From contig CM060174.1 in assembly GCA_030549775.1 (NCBI GenBank), forward strand, positions 13,076,128-13,140,127: DNA of 64,000 nucleotides, written 5' to 3'. How positions within the stretch are numbered: position 1 is the first letter of the stretch; the number at the start of each line of letters is the position of its first letter. The notes under the pieces are model-generated. The model made no database searches, was not told the DNA's origin, and worked only from the letters and a program-made list of their open reading frames with translations. Made by a program: the position numbers and the translations under genes. Positions 57,366-64,000 of this stretch are shown piece by piece. Source of the stretch: Tamarix chinensis. Taxonomy: Eukaryota > Streptophyta > Magnoliopsida > Caryophyllales > Tamaricaceae.

Positions 57366-58088
57366 TGTAACACCCCCAAAATTCACTATCGAAAAATTTC
57401 ATTTAATTAAAAGAAAATTAGCGGAAGCAAAATAATAAACCGTAAATTCTAGGGATATTACCGCCACACTTAGTACCAGACCAGTTCACTCATATCGTTA
57501 TAGTACCAAGTGCTAAGGCTAAAGGAGAAAAATACAAATTACGAGAAACTCGACTAATAATTAAATCAGAGTAGCGCAAGTAAACAGTTTACAAGAGTAT
57601 AATCCACCAATGGTGGTTCAAGACAACAAATACATTGAAATTGTGAATTTAAAGGAGACAAAGTAAAACCCTAACAGTTCCGGATAGTTCCTTATGCTCT
57701 TTCCCAATGGCCCACTTGAGTAACACTGAATATGACCTGCAAGGGGTACTACCCATTGAATAGGCAGGGGCCCCACAAATGGAACCCTTCAGTCCTACAG
57801 TACTGAGTAACCCTTTAAAAATGCACTTAAAAGTAGGCACGCAATGTCATACATGATATACTACTATATCCATACGTAACGACAGGTGTAAACATAATAT
57901 CAGATCCATACCTTCACATATCCATCAAGTCAATCAGATATTAATGGTGTATACATAATATTCACCTTTATACATTCGCATACTTAACAAGTCAACCGAT
58001 TATTAACAGGCCATAATGAATAATCGATACTTTTAGGGCCTTAAGGCCATTAGTCCATCATTAGTCAATCATCTCGGATTATAAATGT

Positions 58089-58500
58089 CAATGTGAGTGC
58101 GGAAACCCCACTATTATAGCCGGTGGACCGGAAATACATACAGGGCAGAACGCTCCTGACCACTATTATTAGCCGGTGGATCGGTCTCTAGGGCAGAACG
58201 CTCCTGGCCACTATTATTCGCCGGTGGACCGGTCTGGCCCCGACTCACAAGGTGTTCCACTGTAAGTAATTAGTGTATTCCTCGTGTCTTATCATTTTTA
58301 CGTTTGGTTTGTTGAGCACGGAATCCCCCACTATTATAGCCGGTGGGCCGGAAATACATACAGGACAGAACGCTCCTGACCACTATTATTTGCCGGTGGA
58401 CTGGTCTCCAAGGCACCCCGGCTTCTGGCCACTATTATTCGCTGGTGGACTAGTCTGGGTCCGGCTCAACATCTCTCCTCTTTAAGTGATTAGTGTCTTA
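58089..58500 (+). repeat. T-family minisatellite in T10
   Basis: Two units of three monomers with CACTATTATAGCCGGTGGACC, CAGGGCAGAACGCTCCTGACC and CCACTATTATTCGCCGGTGG. The first is bounded by AATGTGAGTGCGG and CCCCGACTCACAAGG. Tails: CCACTGTAAGTAATTAGTG and CTTTAAGTGATTAGTGTC. Confidence 0.92.
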
Positions 58501-59479
58501 TTCGTATCTTATTCAGAAGTATTTCACCCTTGACATGTATGACTAACTATATCCACACTTATCCTCCCAGGAGGGCCCGTCCCATATCTTGAGACTTCTG
58601 CGCCTCCTAACTCGCCCCGACATCCTTTTCTTAATCCAATTTCTCACACCGGGAGTCCGACTCCTAAATGTGTGGGTCAAGCCCACTCACCACCTTACTC
58701 TAGGGTTTTCTTCAAAAACCTTAATCTGGGCTTATGTGACCCATCCTTCTCTGCCTTACACATCCCAACTATTTCAACACCCTACACGTCACGACCCTTA
58801 GATCCAACCCTCACTTCCTACCCCACTCATTCTTGTTTATTTTTTTTTATTATTTTCTTTTTCTTTTCCACCTTCTCACATTAGGGTTTCCTCCTAAACC
58901 CTAGCTTGGTCTTCTACGCACCCTTATACTGTCACACGTACTATTTTTCGCCCGAAGCCCCTAGACACCCAAACGACTCTTCTATTACCTTCCTCACGTC
59001 CCGAGGCAACTTTCCATACGTAAAGTTTGCCCCCATGCGGACTCTAACCATCCCATGCAAACCCTAGTTCCTCCCATACCTACATTAGCTAACTTACTTC
59101 CCCTTGGTTATCTTTCTCTCCCATTTCTCTTTTTCATGCCTCCATCCCACATTACCACATTAATTATCCTAGCATGCATGTCCTAAAGGGCCACATCACA
59201 TTGCATCATAACTTATAGCATATCCGTATTATCACATACCAAAAAAAAGGACACATGAACACAACTCGGTTCCAAGCCACGCCACACATGAAACAGTTAA
59301 GATAATAGCATATAAAACACGACATATAATTATATAGGACATCCAAGGCATGTAGGACACATAACACACATTTGGCCTTAGCTACACCCTTACTCGGTTT
59401 AGGTTACCGAGCTATTTCCCACACTTGTTAGGCCACTAATCACCCTTCGTAATCGTTACACTTAATATATTTCCCATTT

Positions 59480-60330
59480 GGTTTGTTAGATTACCAATTT
59501 GCCCATTTCCTTTATTATAATTAACAAATTGCCCTTTAGTTGGTCAAACTACCAAATTACCCCTGTTCATTATCCTAATTACCAAATTACCCCTTTAGTT
59601 GGTTAAATTACCAAATCGCCCCTCACATTTATCATATTTGCCATTTTACCCTTCTCCATTAGTAAATTATCATTTTTCCCTTCTCTTTTATTAAATTATC
59701 ATTTTACCCTTATCAATTATTATAATTACCAAGTTACTCCTTTCCAATTTCCACTTTTACCCCTTTTATTTACAAAATTACCATTTCACCCCTTTACTTT
59801 TAAATTTACCATTTTACCCCTTAACTTCCAAAAATTACCATAACACCCTCTCACTTGTAAGATTATCATTTTATCCTTAATTACGGAATTACTATTTGAC
59901 CTCTTTTAATTTCAAAATTTCCATTTTTCCCTCTAATTATGAAATTACTATTTTACCCTTTTATTACAAAATTACCATTTTGCCCTTTTATCACAAATTA
60001 CCATTTTCCCCCTTTAATTACAAAATTATTGTATTACCCTTTTTATTATAAAATTACCATTGTGCCCCTTTAGTTATAAAATTATCATTTTACCCTTTAA
60101 TCATGAAATTACCAATTTATTCTTTAATTCCAAAATTACCCTTTTACCCTTTAATTATAAAATTACCATTTTACCCTTTAATCACAAAATTACCATTTTT
60201 ACCCTTTAATTACAAAATTAAGATTTTACCCCTTAAATTACAAAATTACCATTTTACCCCTTCACTTCCAAAATTATCATAATACCCCTTTTTAATTACA
60301 AATTACCATTTTGTCCCTTGTTACACCACT
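59480..60330 (+). repeat. AATTACC tandem repeats in T10
   Basis: Longer than the T9 array, with the same ACAAAATTACCATTTTACCC type consensus and interruptions. Not coding. Confidence 0.88.
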
Positions 60331-60958
60331 CATTTTAAATTATCACCACTACTTAAAATATTAATAATAATACCTCATCCACAACTAATATATTTAATAT
60401 ATACTTTTAGTACCCACACATATTAGGTCATATTATTGTACAAGATATATATTACTAAAATACCCCTAAGGCTCGCAAAATATTAATCATGCATTGAGAT
60501 CACATTAGCATAACACAATATGGATAATACTTAACATTTTCATTAATAACCAACTCATACCTTAAACAATATCCCCATACATATCATATAACCTATCATG
60601 CTTCCTTTTATCAACCAACACAAGAAACCACATATAATATATCAAACAACATTTATCAAGCATAATACACATTAAAAATGCCTAATGTGCTAACATACGT
60701 TATCCATGCGTTTAAGTGGGATTTAACAATTACCTCGATTCCCGCAAAAACGAACCTTACCGGTATTCCGGTTCAAGGATCAAGCTTTGATTATCAAAAC
60801 CAATACCTAAAAATAATATAAAGACTTATTACATTAGAAATAATAAAATTAAAGTATAAGGCTTTATAACACTTAATTAATCAAATACTTAAATTAAAAT
60901 ATTATTATACCTTAAAAATTATTACCCAAATTAATCAAGAAAGGCAGCAGCTCATCCT

Positions 60959-60975
60959 GCTCATGCAGCATGAGC
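60959..60975. other. 17-bp palindrome in T10
   Basis: GCTCATGC-A-GCATGAGC, identical to 56366-56382 in T9, in the same position relative to the purine-rich block. Confidence 0.8.
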
Positions 60976-60984
60976 TGCATGCAA

Positions 60985-62165
60985 GGAAATGAGGAGGAAG
61001 GCTCGAAGGTGGCAAGAATGGGAGGAGGGAGTGTTGTTTTTGGGTTGGGGTTTTGGGGCTAAGAAAAAGGGCATGTGGAGGAAGATTTAAGGCAAGGGAA
61101 GGATGTAGAGGTGGAGAGGGGGTGTAAGTGGTGGTCGGGGATAGGTTGAAGGCGGCGGCGACAGCGAGGCTGCGAAAGTGGCGGCCGAGGAGGGAGTCGA
61201 GATGGGGGGTTGAGAAGGAAGGAAAAGGGAGAGGGAAAATGAAGGCTTTCGAGTGACGGTTTAGTGCAAAGGATGATTGGGGGTGGTAAAGGGAGTTGCA
61301 GGGATTACTTTGGTGGCTCAGGTGGCAGTAGAAGAGGCGGGACGGCGGCGGATCGGGGCGGCACAGGGTGGTTGCCGAGAAGGGAGGTAAAGAAGAGAAA
61401 AAGAAGAGAGGAGGAAGAAGGAGGCTGCGGGGTGGCTCAAGGGGTGTTGTGATCGGTCGGGGGTGAGGTAGAGGGTGGCAGGAGGTGGTGCAGGTGGCTA
61501 TTGAGGCGTCGGAAGCGGCGGCAAAGCAAAACAGGGAGGATGAGGGAAGGAGGAGAAAAAGAGAGAAAAGAGGCTCGAAAAATGGCCAAATGGAACAGTA
61601 TGGGAAGAAGAAAAAGAAGGAGGGGATAGGGAGCTCGAGGGGTGGCGGTAGGGTAGTAGACGAATGGCGGTGGCAGGGAGAGGGAGAAGGGGAGGGGAAT
61701 GGCGATGGCACGGAATGGGGAAGGGAGAGGTGGTGGGGCCGGGATGGTGCAAGAAAATGACGTGAGAGAGAGAGAGAGAGGGATAGGGGGAAGCAGGTTC
61801 GGCGGCGGAGATGGCAGAGGATGGCCGGGATTCTCGCCGGGGAAAGAGGAAGAAGAAGAAGGGAAGAATAAGGGGAGGGGGAGCTGATGCGACGGGCGGC
61901 CGAAGAAAAAAGAAACGGGCCTGCCCGATCGAGAAAGAAAGGAAGGAAGGAAGAGAGGTAGGTCGGCTCACGCGGGAGAAGGAAGAAAGGAGTCGGGCCG
62001 GGGAAAGGAAAAGGAAAGGAGGGAGGAGGGGGAGAGACGGGCCGGCGGCCCAAGCGTAGGGGAAAGGGCAGGTCAGCCAGCCCGCGTCCCAAAGAAGAAG
62101 AAAAAGAAAAAAAAAGAGAAAAAGAAAGAAAAAGGAAAAAAGAAAAAAAAAAGAAAAGGAAAAAT
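60985..62165. other. Purine-rich block of T10
   Basis: GA-rich and GGCGG-containing plus strand ending in A/G tracts (62090-62165). The minus strand has a 385-codon ORF (62092-60935) with a Pro/Ser/Leu-rich sequence and no domain. Its C-terminal CCMSRMS-type end arises from the palindrome region, as in T9 (CCMSKLS). Confidence 0.7.
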
Positions 62166-62492
62166 GGTATTAAATAAAATAATCTAATTTATAAAATAAT
62201 ACAATATAATATATTTTGGGTAATAAATTGATTTAATAATTTAATTTAGTATAATTAAAATATAAGGGTTAAAAAGGATAATTTTAGTAAAATAAGGGTT
62301 TGAAATTTTATTTAAATAATAAGAGTGTGATAAAATAACAAAATATTTATTTTAATTTACTAAATATTTGTAACCAATTTAATTTACTCAAAAATCCATA
62401 AAATAATTAAATTAAATAGGTTTAAAGGCTAATTTATCCCAAATAAAATTTATTTATTAAATTATAGGTTTTTAAATTTTCAGGGGATTACA

Positions 62493-62927
62493 GGGAGGCC
62501 CATGCTCAAGGGGAATGGGAGAGCAGGTCTGGTGCGGGCGGCTCGAAGGAGGAAAAAGGAAAAAGAAAGAAAGGAGGAAAAAGGAGAAAAATGAGAAAGA
62601 AAGGAAAAAGTGAAAATAGGATAAATTAAAATAATTTAATTTAAAAAATAATAGAACGTAATATTTTTGGGTAATAAATTTATTTAATTTAATTAAATAT
62701 ATGAGTTTAAAAAGGATAATTTTATTAAAATATTGGTTTGGAAAATTATTTAAATAAAAAGAGTATGATAAAATAAAAAAAATTATTTTAATTTATTAAA
62801 TATTCCTATCCACTTTTATATACTCAAAAATCCATAAAATAATTAAATTAAATAAATTTAAAGGCTATTTTTCCCAAATAAAAGCTATTTATTAAATTAT
62901 AGGTTTTTAAAATTTCGGGGGATTACA
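62493..62927 (+). repeat. T-family unit T9, right part
   Basis: Resumes the purine-rich block (GGGAGGCCCATGCTC), then an AT-rich tail homologous to the T10 tail, ending TTTCGGGGGATTACA at 62927, followed by GGTAG. Confidence 0.87.
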
Positions 62928-63149
62928 GGTAGTAGATGGGTTCTTTAAAATGGCACATTTCATGCCTTGTAATAAAACTGATAATGTAACTCATGTAGTA
63001 GATTTATATTTCTAAGAGATAGTAAGCTTATATGGAGTTCCCAAAAGTTTAATACTGGATAGAGATGTGAAATTCTTGAGCTACTTTTAGAAGACACTTT
63101 GGCATATGTTAGATACTAAGTCTATGGGGTTAACCATTCCATAAAGACT
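62928..63149 (+). pseudogene. C2 integrase, part 2
   Basis: After the duplicated GGTAG the interrupted frame resumes: [27 protein letters not shown], a stop, VSLYGVPKSLILDRDVKFLS, then stops. It keeps the second catalytic Asp (DRD) region. The frame and homology end near 63149, where T11 begins. Confidence 0.85.
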
Positions 63150-63850
63150 TGAAATTAGAAAATTAATATAAAAGCTATTTAAAAGATTTCAAAAGAAAAT
63201 ACCAATAAGCGCAATGATTTGTATTATTTACAAAAATATATAATACAACCACGGAAAATATTTAAATTAAATTCTAAGAGACTGGGATTAATTGAAATAA
63301 TTTTTTTAAAAAAAAGGTATTTTGTTAACCAAAAGAGAAAAACAAAAGAAAAATAATCAATAAGTTATAAAAATCTTTTTAATTTAAAACTTTTCAAAAA
63401 CCTTAACGACCACGTAAAAATAGATAAATTTAAAAACATAAATATTTGATATAGATAGAAATCATTAAAGTGAGTTTATTGTTTTAAATGGGAGTTTATA
63501 ATTTAAACAATTGATTTCTTTAGTGAAATATAACTCCAAAATAAAGTCACAATCATATGATAAATTTATAATTGAAAATAAAACTAAAATATTAAAAATA
63601 AAGACACGAGAAATAATGAAAATATATATTTTTAAATAAAAATTAAAATTATATGAATATAATAAAATCATGATTGTGAACGAATTTATTTTAGATGATT
63701 CACAACGACAATAATTGACTAAATTCTAATATGAATTCAAAACCATCGATAAAACCATAAAACAATTCGGAATTCATATATTTTTTTTATCAAATTAGGC
63801 TAATAAAATCATTAAGTTTGTGAAAATTGAATTTAAAAAATATAGGGTAT
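63150..63850 (+). repeat. T-family 3' fragment T11
   Basis: Matches the last ~600 bases of T6 in order: TTTTAATTTAAAACTTT, GAAATATAACTCCAAAATA, ATATGAATATAATAAAATCAT, TTCACAACGACAATAATTG and AATAAAATCATTAA. It stops at ATAGGGTAT, four bases short of the GGGTATTACA terminus. The 5' part is absent. Confidence 0.75.
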
Positions 63851-64000
63851 CCATTAACTTGTCCCTCCCAACCTTACCTTTACCTCTTAAAATTTTCGGC
63901 TGATCAAAACATCCATACACCTTCTCTTGACCTCCATCTTCTTGTCTCTCCCATCCTCCATTTTCACTGGCTTAGATCTAAAATTCCGACTTGGTTTTGA
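63851..64000. other. Unassigned right edge
   Basis: Pyrimidine-rich sequence with no recognised motif; too short to classify. Confidence 0.3.

Larger units (their letters stand above)
57366..62492 (+). repeat. T-family LTR-like unit T10 (5127 bp), complete, nested in T9
   Basis: It starts TGTAACACCCCCAAAATTC and ends TTCAGGGGATTACA. GGGAG occurs on both sides (57361-57365 and 62493-62497). The layout matches T9 closely (5' region, minisatellite, AATTACC repeats, palindrome, purine-rich block, AT-rich tail), with visible divergence from the first 100 bases. No internal PBS, polypurine tract, pol or second LTR. It is younger than T9. Confidence 0.9.

Noticed and set aside
56303..57379. 358-codon minus ORF as a gene
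   Set aside because: Low-complexity Pro/Ser/Leu/His sequence on the pyrimidine strand; its Met lies inside T10 DNA, so the frame crosses an insertion boundary.
1..64000. Endogenous pararetrovirus, rRNA or tRNA genes
   Set aside because: No movement-protein or coat motifs, and no rRNA or tRNA signatures were recognised on either strand; all RT fragments fit gypsy order or relatives.

Overview
The window is transposon-dominated intergenic DNA from a seed plant, most likely an angiosperm with a repeat-rich genome. The evidence is plant-type Ty3/gypsy elements (a tRNA-Met-primed chromovirus-like family, an Athila-type family and a second chromovirus-like lineage), a Ty1/copia gag relic, a hAT-type MITE, and long LTR-like units starting TGTAACACCCC and ending GGGTATTACA or GGGGATTACA. 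I see no rRNA, tRNA, CRISPR array, bacterial operon or convincing intact host gene. || Layout. 1-4243: a gypsy element (G1, minus strand) with an uninterrupted 1268-codon gag-pol ORF leaving the left edge, a primer-binding site and a 406-bp 5' LTR. 4244-7895: an older relative (G2, plus strand), full of stops, apparently the target into which G1 inserted. 7896-11295: AT-rich DNA with two minus-strand coding-like fragments that I cannot identify and a long AAT microsatellite. 11296-23195: three large LTR-like units (T1, T2, T3) around a Tat/Ogre-like gag fragment. 23196-26270: a chromovirus-like RNaseH-integrase pseudogene (C1) with its 3' LTR, split by a hAT MITE. 26271-26866: copia gag relic. 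27824-38768: T4, an Athila LTR fragment, and T5 split by a 5286-bp unit, T6, with a perfect ATTAG target duplication. 38769-48305: two Athila-type relics (A and B) with an LTR-like segment between them. 48306-52236: a chimeric junction of two T fragments (T7/T8) that abuts Athila RT on one side and chromovirus RNaseH on the other. 52237-63149: a second chromovirus-like pol (C2) split by T9, itself split by T10, each with a perfect 5-bp target duplication. 63150-63850: T fragment T11. || The most distinctive feature is the T family. At least eleven segments occur; four look like complete single units of about 3.6-5.3 kb with no internal pol, PBS or second LTR (solo LTRs or non-autonomous elements). 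Seven carry a minisatellite built from ACTATTAT-spacer-CCGGTGGACCGG monomers, grouped into higher-order units that are bounded, in the best-preserved copies, by complementary GTGAGT/ACTCAC arms. They share a 5' half but have different, unrelated-looking 3' halves. || All similarity statements come from reading the sequence by eye; no alignment or database search was run.
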